Positions 38,101 through 46,564 of a stretch of DNA of 64,000 nucleotides are shown here, piece after piece. Positions within the stretch are counted from its first letter, which is position 1, and every line of letters begins with the position of its first letter. Position numbers and translations under genes: made by a program. A model generated the notes under the pieces. It made no database searches and was not told where the DNA came from. It saw only the letters and a list, made by a program, of their open reading frames with translations. Source of the stretch: Fodinibius halophilus (GTDB taxonomy: Bacteria > Bacteroidota > Rhodothermia > Balneolales > Balneolaceae); assembly GCF_011059105.1 (NCBI RefSeq), contig NZ_JAALLS010000006.1, positions 62,001 through 126,000 of the forward strand, read 5' to 3'.

Positions 38101-38602
38101 GCCCTTTTTGCCTGTCTTGCAGTTTATTTAACCCGCCATTTGTCGCAATCCAAATAGTTCCATCTTCGTCGCATTGTACTCCATAAGCCGTATTATGTGT
38201 AATACTGTTGGAACCATCTTCAGAAAAATAACGACTAAAAGTTTCTGTCCTCAGGTTAAAGTAGGTAACACCATTTACCGTTGTAATCCAAAAATTACCC
38301 TCTGGGTCTTTGCATATATCCGTTACATGTTTATCACTAAGCCCTTCCTTCTCAATTAAATTACTGCTGTAAACAGTCATTTCACGACCATCATAACGGT
38401 TAAGTCCTCCCGTGGTTGCAAACCACATAAACCCTTTGTCATCTTGAATAATTGTTGATACTGATGACTGCGAAAGGCCATCTTCAAGCCCAAGATGTTC
38501 AAACCTAATACTATCTTGCTGCGCAGAAACGGGTGAAGCGAATAACAACCCTAAGGAAAGGTGAATCCAAAATATTATTACGTAATGTACCAATCGTCTC
38601 AT
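35165..38602 (-). CDS. Double-propeller sensor kinase with HNxGN H-box (kinase 3)
   Basis: 1145 residues with the same architecture as kinase 1: signal peptide (ending VSAQQ, about 30), 14 propeller repeats (for example IYEDQHNTLWIGSWSNGIDK), Y_Y_Y domain (AYKLEGFDEDWNYVG), a membrane helix, coiled coil, and kinase module with H885 in ATGILHNVGNILNS. N-box IKNAKEAM and G-boxes DNGSG and GHGFGLH are present. The propellers differ enough from kinase 1 to suggest a different ligand. It appears to be the first of the three in transcription order, with gaps of about 60 bases between them. Confidence 0.88.
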   Translation of the reverse strand: MRRLVHYVIIFWIHLSLGLLFASPVSAQQDSIRFEHLGLEDGLSQSSVSTIIQDDKGFMWFATTGGLNRYDGREMTVYSSNLIEKEGLSDKHVTDICKDPEGNFWITTVNGVTYFNLRTETFSRYFSEDGSNSITHNTAYGVQCDEDGTIWIATNGGLNKLQDRQKGHFKGYYIPEGDSNFRTVYRDSKGVLWVGSFGNGLFYLDAKEQKLVELDLSALSDEVVTSIYEDKNEVLWVGTENGLYRIDKKREQAKAYRNASGDPTSLSDNTVNVIYSDSRSNLWIGTENGLNLYNSKTDDFRRFTSDPTNPNSIKSNRIYSIYEDQHNTLWIGSWSNGIDKFSYHQKGFEHYTHEPNKENTLSDDNIWDFVEDKDKNIWIGTDNGLNRFNPQTGEFLSFFHDPKNQNSLSSNRIFNLAKDQSGNIWMATIKGLNKFNHDTQEFKRYMVDEGTTNSISYPSLWGVDIAADGRVWVTTSGRGVDVLDPETDQFVHYKSDPTDPNSLLDSFTTEVYVDSKDQIWIGTRKGLNLYRPQTDDFKSFASDSTIPKGSSVMDIHEDSKGRLWIGTSVGVFILDSDTHELLNYYNRDDGLPDDIIWVITNDHEGHIYLGTTMGLAVWHPETEAFDIFNKRDGLQANEFNAGAAFTSAVGQVYVGGINGFNKIVPSDLKGNPHAPPVVLTDLQLFNESVPVQGDFKSDNGKKTILQKTITYTDALTLSYADNVISFEFAALNFTIPEKNKYAYKLEGFDEDWNYVGNRNFVTYTELAPGEYTFRVKASNNDGIWNNRGTSLSLIITPPFWQTTWFYLFATVFVIGVIFTGYRMKVRRYKEYSERLEKEVADRTSELNHRNEELKNALEELEKARDEVVEKAHKAGMADLATGILHNVGNILNSVNTSAALIEDTMKHSKLQGLLQANTILRENVDDIEGFVTNNPKGKKLMQYYLRLEDPLKKEQQKVIKQSKRLTEKIELINEAIAAQQSYAGASMYADHISLGEMIEDALTLQAGSIDRHGLTVDKELDSVDPIIAQHSKLMHVLVNLIKNAKEAMAGNRPDDKVIKIRSWEDNDRVFLSISDNGSGIKEENLKKVFNHGFTTKKSGHGFGLHSCANYMKEMGGDIEVESNGKGKGATFTLIFAKAKDSNEEE

Positions 38603-38831
38603 GTTAAAGGATATCCAAAAGTTGGCAAGTGGCCGCTTCTAAAAGCCTACTGCTATGGTTAATTTTATAGCTGCTAATTTACAACCCAGACTAAGTTACA
38701 AATCATTATTTTTTAATACTCTTGTTATACACTAAAAAAACTCAGGATATTTCATATAATGGCTCAATAAAATGCTCGATTAACGATAATTGCAAAATAA
38801 TATTCTCAAAATTACAATAATAGCATAGCCA

Positions 38832-40601
38832 TTAATTAGAGGAAATACGATGATTACTATTATTAACTACTATCTCTTTTAGAACCCTCATCAACTCTTG
38901 TTTATCAATGGGTTTAGGCACATAATCATCCATACCCGCATCTAAGCACAATTGGCGATCTTCTTCCATAGCAGAGGCTGTAAGAGCAATAATTGGGAGA
39001 TGGTTACCTGTCTCCTTCTCCTTTTCGCGAATTTTTTCAGTTGCTTCATATCCATCCATCTCGGGCATTTGAATATCCATAAGTACAAAAGCGTAGTCTT
39101 TTTTATCCACAGCATCTACCGCTTCACGTCCGGTTTCAACGATATCGATATTCATGCCTTCTTTCTCCAGTATCTTAGTCGCAACCATTTGGTTGATCTT
39201 ATTATCCTCTGCTACCAAAACGTGGAGCTCTTCGGGAAATATTGACAGTTCGTCAGAATCTTCCTTATCTGGGGCTTCCTCATCCTCCTGTTGATCTTCG
39301 ACCTCCTGTAACGGAACAGTACAGTAAAAGGTTGACCCTTCTCCGAGTTCACTTTCAACACCAACTTCTCCATCCATAAGCTCAGCAAGTTGCCGACATA
39401 TAGCCAACCCAAGGCCGGTACCCCCAAACTTACGTGTCGTTGATGAGTCGGCTTGGGAAAATGAACCGAAGATATCTGTTTGTTTTTCTTCAGAAATGCC
39501 CGTACCGGTATCTACCACCGAAAACTGTACCAGGTTTTCTTTCGCTTCTGATTTAATAAGTTCAACATTGAACGAGACGTATCCCTCTTCGGTAAACTTG
39601 ACGGCATTACTCCCGTAATTAAGTAAGATTTGACGCAACCGGGTAGGGTCGCCCAACAACTTCTGCGGGATATCGTCATCTACCGTGTACGAAATATCCA
39701 ACCCTTTTTCGTCGGATGAAAAAGTAATGATTTCGACAACTTCTTTAACAACATCACGGATATTAAACGGGATCTTCTCAATCTCCATTTTCCCCGCTTC
39801 AATTTTTGAAAAGTCTAATATATCATTTATAACCCGAAGTAATGATTCGGCACTCCGTTTAACCAATTGCGATAGTTCTTTCTGCTCCTCATCAAGATCG
39901 GTCTCCATCAGCAGATCATTCATCCCGATAACTCCATTCATCGGGGTACGAATCTCGTGGCTCATATTAGCTAAAAAGATGCTTTTGGTCGCCGATGCCT
40001 CTTCGGCCTTTTCTTTCATCTTCTTATATTTTTCTACTGATTTGTTGAGCTGCTTAGTGCGTTCATTTACTTTTTCCTCCAGCTTCTCGGTATAACTTAT
40101 CGTCTCTTGTTGAAGCTGCCATTTGGTTGTCTGGGTTAAGGCCATCTGTTTAAGCGCAGTGGCATCAAATGGCTTTTTGATAAACAGCAACTTATCTGTT
40201 GTTCCCAGGTTTTGAATAATCTCGTCCAGTGAATAATCCGAATAGGCCGTACAAATCACCACTTCGGTATACGGATAATTCTCCCATATTTTTTTAATAG
40301 CTTGTATCCCATCTATGCCCGGCGGCATCCTGATATCCATAAACACCAGTGAATAGGGATTGTTTTTTTCCTGAGCTTCAGCCACCATATCAACTGCTTC
40401 TTCCCCTTGGTATGCATGGTCGATCTCATAGTCAACCTGAGCAACCGCTTCCTCTTTATGTTCACTCATATCACTAAACAGATCATCTTCGATCTGCTGC
40501 AGCTCAGGGTCAGAATCTCCACTGGAATTAGACAGAATGGTCTCAATATCCTCATGGATAGATTCATTGTCATCCACTATTAAAATATGATTGTGTCCCA
40601 T
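38832..40601 (-). CDS. Hybrid histidine kinase REC-HisKA-HATPase-REC
   Basis: 589 residues. The N-terminal receiver has Asp89 in [10 protein letters not shown], with an acidic ~30-residue insertion after alpha-1. A coiled coil follows at about 160-205. HisKA has His215 in [15 protein letters not shown], then HATPase_c with [15 protein letters not shown] and N-box [12 protein letters not shown]. The C-terminal receiver has Asp509 in [12 protein letters not shown]. It is soluble, with no membrane segment. It could take phosphate at the first receiver from the neighbouring HNxGN kinases and relay it to its own second receiver, but that is inference. No histidine phosphotransferase or DNA-binding regulator is encoded nearby. 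Confidence 0.92.
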   Translation of the reverse strand: MGHNHILIVDDNESIHEDIETILSNSSGDSDPELQQIEDDLFSDMSEHKEEAVAQVDYEIDHAYQGEEAVDMVAEAQEKNNPYSLVFMDIRMPPGIDGIQAIKKIWENYPYTEVVICTAYSDYSLDEIIQNLGTTDKLLFIKKPFDATALKQMALTQTTKWQLQQETISYTEKLEEKVNERTKQLNKSVEKYKKMKEKAEEASATKSIFLANMSHEIRTPMNGVIGMNDLLMETDLDEEQKELSQLVKRSAESLLRVINDILDFSKIEAGKMEIEKIPFNIRDVVKEVVEIITFSSDEKGLDISYTVDDDIPQKLLGDPTRLRQILLNYGSNAVKFTEEGYVSFNVELIKSEAKENLVQFSVVDTGTGISEEKQTDIFGSFSQADSSTTRKFGGTGLGLAICRQLAELMDGEVGVESELGEGSTFYCTVPLQEVEDQQEDEEAPDKEDSDELSIFPEELHVLVAEDNKINQMVATKILEKEGMNIDIVETGREAVDAVDKKDYAFVLMDIQMPEMDGYEATEKIREKEKETGNHLPIIALTASAMEEDRQLCLDAGMDDYVPKPIDKQELMRVLKEIVVNNSNHRISSN

Positions 40602-40824
40602 GTTTGCTGATGTTTACAATCGTCTCAATTATTATTTCAAATACTTACCCTACGCACTTTTTTAAACCTGCACCAACTTAACATTAATATAATAAAATCT
40701 TTGTAAAAAGATCTTGTGCATGAAAATTACCCCCAACTATATAACAAAGTTATCGTCTAATTGTGATAATTATTAAAAACCCATCCTATCACTCTCTAAG
40801 GTACTTCAAACGTTAAATTGTGAT

Positions 40825-41061
40825 TTAAGTTTGATCCGTTCCTTCACTATTAGAAGGATAATTAAAAACTTCTTCAACTGATAATCCAAATACACGAGCT
40901 ATGCGAAAAGCCAATTCTAACGAAGGCGAATATTTAGCAGCTTCAATAGCATGAATGGTTTGGCGTGTCACCCCTACTTTTTGAGCCAGCTGTTTCTGTG
41001 TCATTTCTCTGTTTTTAAAACGCAATAGACGTATATTATTTTCAATAGGTTTCTTATCCAT
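40825..41061 (-). CDS. XRE-family transcriptional regulator (YozG-like)
   Basis: Seventy-eight residues, almost entirely a Cro/CI helix-turn-helix: MTQKQLAQKVGVTRQTIHAIEAAKYSPSLELAF. It follows the small membrane protein gene by one base. Pairs of this kind are common, with the small repressor controlling its own operon. A palindrome upstream of the operon is a candidate site. Confidence 0.88.
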   Translation of the reverse strand: MDKKPIENNIRLLRFKNREMTQKQLAQKVGVTRQTIHAIEAAKYSPSLELAFRIARVFGLSVEEVFNYPSNSEGTDQT

Positions 41062-41062
41062 A

Positions 41063-41515
41063 TCAGATCCCCTTTCTGTAGTAGTATATTTGGGTGCCAG
41101 CTTTTGTTATATCAGCCATAAAGAAAATTATAATTAACAGATGCAACGATAAAACAGGCACTGTCAAAACCAGCTGATCTTCAAATACCTCCTGTCCCAG
41201 ATTATTTAAGAACATGTTAAATGCCAATACGATAATCGATCCCATTAAGAAATAATAGGCATTCTTATAGCCCTTAGCTTGTATTTTTTCATCACGTTCG
41301 TCTTCAAAAACTTCAGTTGAATTGAATTCCTTCAAAACCTCTATCAGCAATTCAACTACCACTGCAATTGCCAAAACCTTCCAAAATAATCCTGTAATAT
41401 ATCCTGCATGTTCTTCAAGTGATGTTGGCCATCCAAACACTGCAGTCAGGTACAATCCTAATAACACTATTGATGAGGCTAATGAACTCCACGCATAGAT
41501 CTCTTTCTTTGACAT
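41063..41515 (-). CDS. DUF2178-like small membrane protein
   Basis: 150 residues with about four hydrophobic segments and a charged FEDERDEKIQAKGYKNAYYF stretch between helices 2 and 3. This resembles DUF2178-type proteins that precede XRE regulators. Function is unknown. It is probably coupled to the downstream regulator, possibly by sequestering it at the membrane. Confidence 0.65.
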   Translation of the reverse strand: MSKKEIYAWSSLASSIVLLGLYLTAVFGWPTSLEEHAGYITGLFWKVLAIAVVVELLIEVLKEFNSTEVFEDERDEKIQAKGYKNAYYFLMGSIIVLAFNMFLNNLGQEVFEDQLVLTVPVLSLHLLIIIFFMADITKAGTQIYYYRKGI

Positions 41516-41546
41516 GATCTTTTTTCTTTCGTTAACAGTTTATAAA

Positions 41547-41559
41547 AGTATAATATACT
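41547..41559. promoter_or_regulatory. Candidate operator palindrome for the XRE operon
   Basis: AGTATAATATACT, two perfect six-base arms around one base, 32 bases before the DUF2178-like start. It overlaps a TATAAT-like element, as an autoregulatory operator would. AT-richness makes chance possible. Confidence 0.3.
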
Positions 41560-41779
41560 ATACGTGATGTATAAAAAAAGTTACATTGCATATGGTATTT
41601 CTTACAATTTTCTGAGATACTTTACCATTTCTTGCTTAAAGATACTCATGTTTAAATCATGCTGTACTCCCAACTTCCTCTTGTTCCTTCTTTCCTGCCA
41701 GACTTGAACACTCCCAAGATAATTGTATGTTTACAGCTAGGTCTTAAATCTCTAACTCAAGATATAATTGACTGCTACT

Positions 41780-41977
41780 ATGGAAAAGATGGATCGACTG
41801 CGTGATGCAATTACCGACTACATTTATGACGAAGGTCGCGAGTACAAACGATTATTACTTTCACGTACCTTTTACACTGCTCTTAAAAAGGAAGCTGAAG
41901 AACATGACGTCCCTATTGATCTGCCACGCATGGAAATCAAAGATAATGTAGATTACGATTTTAAACTACTGCCCTGA
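41780..41977 (+). CDS. Small hypothetical protein
   Basis: Sixty-five residues from ATG 41780; an upstream TTG would add four. It is charged and helical in the first half (MEKMDRLRDAITDYIYDEGR) and ends FKLLP. No domain is recognised. Codon use looks like that of a real gene, and it is followed by another small gene on the same strand. Confidence 0.5.
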   Translation: MEKMDRLRDAITDYIYDEGREYKRLLLSRTFYTALKKEAEEHDVPIDLPRMEIKDNVDYDFKLLP

Positions 41978-42050
41978 TATTTCTTATTTAGGATTCTTTT
42001 TTTGGAACACCCCATCGCTTTCTACCCTATAAGGAGAAAAAAGTATTCTT

Positions 42051-42311
42051 ATGTTTTGGATTGCCGGTGGGGCTCTCATTATTATTTTTTTCAGTTCTAA
42101 AACTTTTCTAGGAAACAAGCGCAAGTGGTATCAAACTGGAACAATAAGACAAAGATCCTGGCTCAGTTATATATTGCAACAGGCCGGTAGCCTATTGTTA
42201 ATATTAGCCGGTGTTTTGTTCTTTATGCTGGCCCTTGTCTGTTATTTCAAAGGCTATCACATTCACCTTTCTCCTGAATATCTCTATCAATTACATATCT
42301 CAACGAACTAA
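42051..42311 (+). CDS. Small two-helix membrane protein
   Basis: Eighty-six residues with hydrophobic segments at about 2-15 and 45-68 separated by a basic loop (NKRKWYQTGTIRQRS). AAGGAG lies about ten bases before the ATG. No family is recognised. Confidence 0.5.
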   Translation: MFWIAGGALIIIFFSSKTFLGNKRKWYQTGTIRQRSWLSYILQQAGSLLLILAGVLFFMLALVCYFKGYHIHLSPEYLYQLHISTN

Positions 42312-42438
42312 CTATTATTTGGTCAAAATTATACTTCGAAAACTGCTAATTTTTTTGCAATTTTAAAGATGTGCAAAAGTATCGTTTATATCTTTGTACA
42401 TTTTAAAATAGTAACACTAAAAAGGTACGTATTTTTTT

Positions 42439-42615
42439 ATGCCACGATGTGAATTATACCAAGACGCCCACGGTGAATGGAGATGGAGAAGAACCGCCAA
42501 AAACGGTGATATCGAAGCTTACTCCAACGGTGGATTTGAAGAGAAAGAAAAAGCCAAAGAAGATGGTAAAGAGAACGGAAACTGCACAAGTTACACCCGC
42601 AGTAATTCTTATTAA
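42439..42615 (+). CDS. YegP/DUF1508-type small protein
   Basis: Fifty-eight residues. ELYQDAHGEWRWRRTAKNGD followed by EAYSNGGFEEKEKAKE fits the DUF1508 motif, in which a W.WRl.A.NG core is followed by a helix. The family often contains two tandem copies, whereas this has one. Function is unknown. A strong terminator follows at 42644. Confidence 0.75.
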   Translation: MPRCELYQDAHGEWRWRRTAKNGDIEAYSNGGFEEKEKAKEDGKENGNCTSYTRSNSY

Positions 42616-42643
42616 GCCATAATGTAATAACCGATTTTATAAT

Positions 42644-42679
42644 AAGGCTGTCCATCTTAATTGGTGGGCAGCCTTTTTT
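42644..42679 (+). terminator. Rho-independent terminator after the DUF1508 gene
   Basis: AAGGCTGTCCA and TGGGCAGCCTT arms (one G-T pair) with a ten-base loop and a run of T. Confidence 0.88.
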
Positions 42680-42698
42680 GATTAAAAACCATATTAGG

Positions 42699-43133
42699 AT
42701 GTTGGAACAACGACTGAGCCTTATCACACTGGGCGCTGATGATGTAACGCAGCTCTCGAACTTTTATATTGATATATTCGGCTGGCAGCCCCTGCCCTCA
42801 AGTAATGAAGATATTACTTTTTTTCACCTAAATGGATTTCAGCTAGCTATTTTCAGTCGTGATGCTCTCGCCCAAGATGCCGAGGTACCACCTGAAGGCA
42901 GCGGCTTTAAGAGTTTTTCTTTGGCCTATAACCTACAATCTAAATCGGCCGTTGATAACCTTTTTGAGGAATTTCAATCTAAGGGAGTTATCATCCGTAA
43001 AAAACCTGAAGAAGTATTTTGGGGTGGGTACAGCGATTATATTGCTGACCCTGAAGATAACCTTTGGGAAATAGCCTATAACCCTTATATGTCGTTTGAT
43101 GAGGACGGGAACGTAATTGATGAAACCGAATAA
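42699..43133 (+). CDS. VOC (glyoxalase/bleomycin-resistance fold) family protein
   Basis: 144 residues from ATG 42699; an upstream TTG would sit inside the terminator. A single pair of betaalphabetabetabeta units is seen: LITLGADDVTQLSNFYIDIFGW, FFHLNGFQLAIFSRDAL, KSFSLAYNLQ, and the terminal YIADPEDNLWEIAYNP. The last of these supplies the metal-binding Glu typical of the fold. Substrate is unknown. It is 14 bases upstream of the nitrilase-like gene and probably co-transcribed. Confidence 0.85.
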   Translation: MLEQRLSLITLGADDVTQLSNFYIDIFGWQPLPSSNEDITFFHLNGFQLAIFSRDALAQDAEVPPEGSGFKSFSLAYNLQSKSAVDNLFEEFQSKGVIIRKKPEEVFWGGYSDYIADPEDNLWEIAYNPYMSFDEDGNVIDETE

Positions 43134-43147
43134 ACAGTCTTTTTATC

Positions 43148-43969
43148 ATGAAAATTGCTCTTATTCAGCAAGCCTGTACCGAAGATAAATATGAAAATCT
43201 GGACCGAGGTCTACAGGCTGCTCGTGAAGCTGCAGAACTGGGAGCTAAAATCATCTGCTTTCCGGAACTGGCTTTTGAGCCGTTCTATCCCCAGTATGAC
43301 AATCCCACAGAACCGGGACGTCATGCCGAAACGATACCGGGAAGTATAACAGAATCATTCTCTGAGCTTGCTGCGGAATTTGAAGTCGTTATCATTCTTA
43401 ATCTTTTTGAGCAGGATGGAGATAAAACCTATGACAGCTCTCCTGTTATAAACATCGATGGTTCCATCATGGGCACCACCCGTATGATCCATATTACCGA
43501 TTATGCCTGTTTCCATGAGCAACAGTATTACACGCCTGGCAATAAAGGAGCTCCTGTATATGATACTCCCTATGGCAAAATTGGCGTTGCTATCTGCTAC
43601 GACCGGCATTACCCGGAGTACATGCGGGCATTGGCGGTGCAAGGGGCAGAAATTGTATTTGTACCACAAGCCGGCGCAGTGGGAGAATGGCCTGAAGGAT
43701 TATACCAATCGGAGCTGCGAACTGCTGCTTTCCAAAACGGCTATTTTACCGCTCTCTGTAACCGTGTAGGAGAGGAACCTAAACTTACCTTCGCCGGAGA
43801 ATCATTCATTTGCAACCCCGGCGGTTCCGTCATTGCCGAAGCTGCCAGTCAAAAAGAAGATATTCTATACTGTGATATCGATCTCAATGAAGCAGCAGAC
43901 TCTCACTCCCGAAAACTTTTTTTAAAAGACCGGCGACCAGAGCTGTATGCAGGATGGATAGATTCTTAA
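43148..43969 (+). CDS. Nitrilase-superfamily protein with altered catalytic lysine
   Basis: 273 residues of the carbon-nitrogen hydrolase fold, close to N-carbamoylputrescine amidases. Glu40 (CFPELAF) and Cys150 (GVAICYDRHYPE) of the Glu-Lys-Cys triad are present. The segment that normally reads R-K-x-H-I is TRMIHITDY, so Met113 (ATG codon) stands where Lys is expected. The rest (YYTPGNKGAPVYDT, VPQAG) is well conserved, arguing against decay. It may be a family-level variant with a different mechanism or a non-catalytic member. The assignment to the superfamily is firm, the activity is not. Confidence 0.85.
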   Translation: MKIALIQQACTEDKYENLDRGLQAAREAAELGAKIICFPELAFEPFYPQYDNPTEPGRHAETIPGSITESFSELAAEFEVVIILNLFEQDGDKTYDSSPVINIDGSIMGTTRMIHITDYACFHEQQYYTPGNKGAPVYDTPYGKIGVAICYDRHYPEYMRALAVQGAEIVFVPQAGAVGEWPEGLYQSELRTAAFQNGYFTALCNRVGEEPKLTFAGESFICNPGGSVIAEAASQKEDILYCDIDLNEAADSHSRKLFLKDRRPELYAGWIDS

Positions 43970-44026
43970 TAAACTGTTTCCCAGTTTCTCTATAGAAAAT
44001 CTACTCTTACCGGTAAGACTCCCCAT

Positions 44027-45970
44027 TTAACATACTTCACAACAGTTTTGCGGCATCTCCTCGTCCACTTCACTGCCCTGGCTACTGAGAGAACTGATAG
44101 TCAGCCCCGAATATTTATGCTGAATTCGCAATGCATTACCAATAGCTAATAGTGCTACTCCGACATCGGCAAAGATAGCCTCCCACATAGTTGCAATACC
44201 GATGGCAGCAAGTCCCATAACCAGCAATTTTATCCCTAATGCAAAGCCAATATTTTGCCACACTACCCGGTGCGTAAAGTTAGCGATCTCTATGGCCGTA
44301 GGTATTTTTGATGGCTGATCGGTTTGAATGACCACATCCGCCGTCTCAACTGTTGCATCAGAACCGATTCCGCCCATCGCAATCCCGATATCAGCCAGGG
44401 TTATTACCGGCGCATCGTTCACCCCATCCCCAATAAAGCCAACGGTATTATCTTTATTCAGGGCTTCTTTGACGTGATTGTATTTATCATCCGGCATAAG
44501 ACCGCCGAAGGCATGATCGAGTCCCAGTTCCTTTGCTACATGGTCTACTACCTGTTGCTTATCACCGGATAGCATAATGATCTCTTCAACACCCAACCGG
44601 TGTAATTCTTGAATTGCGCTTTTGCTATCTTCTTTGATACGATCAGCAATACTGATGGTACCAACATGGGTACCATCTTCTGCTACGTGTACATAGGTAT
44701 AAGGATTATCCCACCCATTACGTACGAGCTGCGTATCATACTCATTCAGTAAATCACGGTTACCAACCGCTACCGTCTTTTGATTAATCGTACCTATCAG
44801 TCCTTTCCCGGATACCTCCTGTTGATTTTCTACCGGGTACAACAATTGCCCGTTCGAATAATCTACAATAGCTTTTGCAATGGGGTGGGTCGATTGCTGC
44901 TCGAGCGAAGCAGCTAATTTTATCAGCTCCTCTTTGTCGTAACCGTCCGCAGGATAAACTTCCTGCACTTTGAACTCTCCCTTGGTCATGGTTCCTGTTT
45001 TATCCATAAACAGGATATTCATTTTACGAAGCTGATCCAGGAAGTTAGCCCCTTTAAATAAAATACCATTGCGCGAGGCCGCCCCGATACCCCCAAAATA
45101 GCCAAGTGGTATAGAGATAACCAGTCCACAGGGACAGGAGACCACCAAAAATATTAAGGCACGGTATAGCCAATCCCGAAATACATAATCATCCACAAAT
45201 AGATAAGGAATAAAAGTAAGCGCCACGGCCAACCAAACCATAAGCGGAGTATACACCTTGGCAAAACGAGTCATAAATCGTTCTGTAGGCGCTTTACGCT
45301 CAGCAGCTTCTTTTACCATCTTTAAAATATTAGATAGCTTGGTATCCTCATAGGCGCTGGTTACCTCAATACGAACAGGAGTCTCCCGGTTGATGGATCC
45401 GGCCCATATTTCTTCTCCGGCCTTGCGGGTCATCGGTTTGGATTCTCCAGTCAGGGCGGCAGTATTAAAAGAACCCTCATCCGAAAGCAGTACGCCATCC
45501 AGGGGGACCTTCTCTCCCGGTTTAACGCGGATAATTTCTCCTGTTTCAATACTTTTAGGTGCTACCTGTAATACGGTGCCATTTCTTTCAACAGTTGCTA
45601 TCTCGGGCTGGCTGTCAATTAATGATTTTATGGATCTTCGAGCCCGGTGAACTGCATTGCCCTGGGCATATTCTCCCACCATATAAAAAAGCATTACCGC
45701 AACACCCTCGGCATACTCCCCGATGGCAAAAGCTCCCACAGTAGCAATACCCATCAATAGAAACTCACTGAATATCGTCCCATTTTTGATGGATTCAAAT
45801 GCTTTTACCCATACCGGTCCACCTACTGCAATGTAAGAAAGCGCATACAGCGATAAATACACATATTTTTGCCCTGCAAAAGAAGCTATCATATATTTTG
45901 CAGCTAATGTCCCTGCCAAGAGCACAGTACTTATAATAACTTCTTTGTAATCTTTTAGGTATGACATCAT
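44027..45970 (-). CDS. Zn/Cd-type heavy-metal P1B-ATPase
   Basis: 647 residues. Motifs include the phosphatase TGES loop (AALTGESKPM), the membrane metal site SCPCGLV, the phosphorylation site DKTGTMTKG, HP locus STHPIAKA, and GDGVNDAP hinge. A Lys in helix 7 (GIKLLVMG) and Asp in helix 8 (FADVGVALLAIGNALR) are characteristic of ZntA/CadA zinc-cadmium-lead pumps. There is no N-terminal HMA domain. The C-terminal end has a Cys cluster (NCCEVC) that could bind metal. It is coupled by ATGA to the SpoIIAA-like gene. It probably exports Zn, Cd or Pb. Confidence 0.9.
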   Translation of the reverse strand: MMSYLKDYKEVIISTVLLAGTLAAKYMIASFAGQKYVYLSLYALSYIAVGGPVWVKAFESIKNGTIFSEFLLMGIATVGAFAIGEYAEGVAVMLFYMVGEYAQGNAVHRARRSIKSLIDSQPEIATVERNGTVLQVAPKSIETGEIIRVKPGEKVPLDGVLLSDEGSFNTAALTGESKPMTRKAGEEIWAGSINRETPVRIEVTSAYEDTKLSNILKMVKEAAERKAPTERFMTRFAKVYTPLMVWLAVALTFIPYLFVDDYVFRDWLYRALIFLVVSCPCGLVISIPLGYFGGIGAASRNGILFKGANFLDQLRKMNILFMDKTGTMTKGEFKVQEVYPADGYDKEELIKLAASLEQQSTHPIAKAIVDYSNGQLLYPVENQQEVSGKGLIGTINQKTVAVGNRDLLNEYDTQLVRNGWDNPYTYVHVAEDGTHVGTISIADRIKEDSKSAIQELHRLGVEEIIMLSGDKQQVVDHVAKELGLDHAFGGLMPDDKYNHVKEALNKDNTVGFIGDGVNDAPVITLADIGIAMGGIGSDATVETADVVIQTDQPSKIPTAIEIANFTHRVVWQNIGFALGIKLLVMGLAAIGIATMWEAIFADVGVALLAIGNALRIQHKYSGLTISSLSSQGSEVDEEMPQNCCEVC

Positions 45971-46335
45971 AAGTGAGGTTTTTGGTCAATCCATCTCCAT
46001 GCGTATTCGGCCTCGTCAATAGAAAATATCTTTAGCTCTTCGGTGAAGGTACTAAAATATTGTGTTGTTTGCTCTTGGTTATTAAAGCCATTAATAACGG
46101 CAATGCGATCGAAAGAATCGACATATTTTGTATATAGTCGGCGACTCATCTTATATCCGCTAAAGGCTGCCCACCCCTTAAAATTTTCTATTATAATCAG
46201 AAGGTGAGGATCTTTCAGATATTGCACATGTTTGCTAATAAATGGTGCTAGCTCTGCTATTTCTTCTTTTGATATTCTCCCGGACACCCTAAAGGCCAGA
46301 TTCCCGGTATTTATATCTTCATTTATTTCAATCAT
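45967..46335 (-). CDS. SpoIIAA-like (STAS) protein
   Basis: 122 residues from ATG 46335; a longer frame would begin inside the adjacent MITE. The pattern GNLAFRVSGRISKEEIAELAPF, LLIIIENFKGWAAFSGYKMS, FDRIAVINGF and a terminal AWRWID fits the SpoIIAA-like family (DUF3478) with STAS fold. Such proteins often sit beside transporters. It is the first gene of the P-type ATPase operon. Confidence 0.8.
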   Translation of the reverse strand: MIEINEDINTGNLAFRVSGRISKEEIAELAPFISKHVQYLKDPHLLIIIENFKGWAAFSGYKMSRRLYTKYVDSFDRIAVINGFNNQEQTTQYFSTFTEELKIFSIDEAEYAWRWIDQKPHL

Positions 46336-46361
46336 TTTCAAAGTAATCAGTTTTATTTTTA

Positions 46362-46490
46362 GAGGGCTTTGCAAAACCTTTGATTTCGTCATTCTGAGTT
46401 TGTCGAAGAATCTTCAGTATCCATCTGCTGCCGTTGAAAGGGAGATCCTTCATTACATTCAGGATGACTTCCTGGTTTTGCAAAGGTCCC
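46362..46490 (+). mobile_element. 129-bp MITE, copy 2 (upstream of the P-ATPase operon)
   Basis: GAGGGCTTTGCAAAACC to GGTTTTGCAAAGGTCCC, same orientation as copy 1. TTTTA target duplications lie at 46357-46361 and 46491-46495. It ends 26 bases before the SpoIIAA-like start and probably contains or displaces the promoter. Confidence 0.92.
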
Positions 46491-46564
46491 TTTTAACCTC
46501 TGCCTAAAAGATAAGTCTAATTCGGCAACTGACTCTTGCAATATTTTGTAATTCTTGTGCAGAG

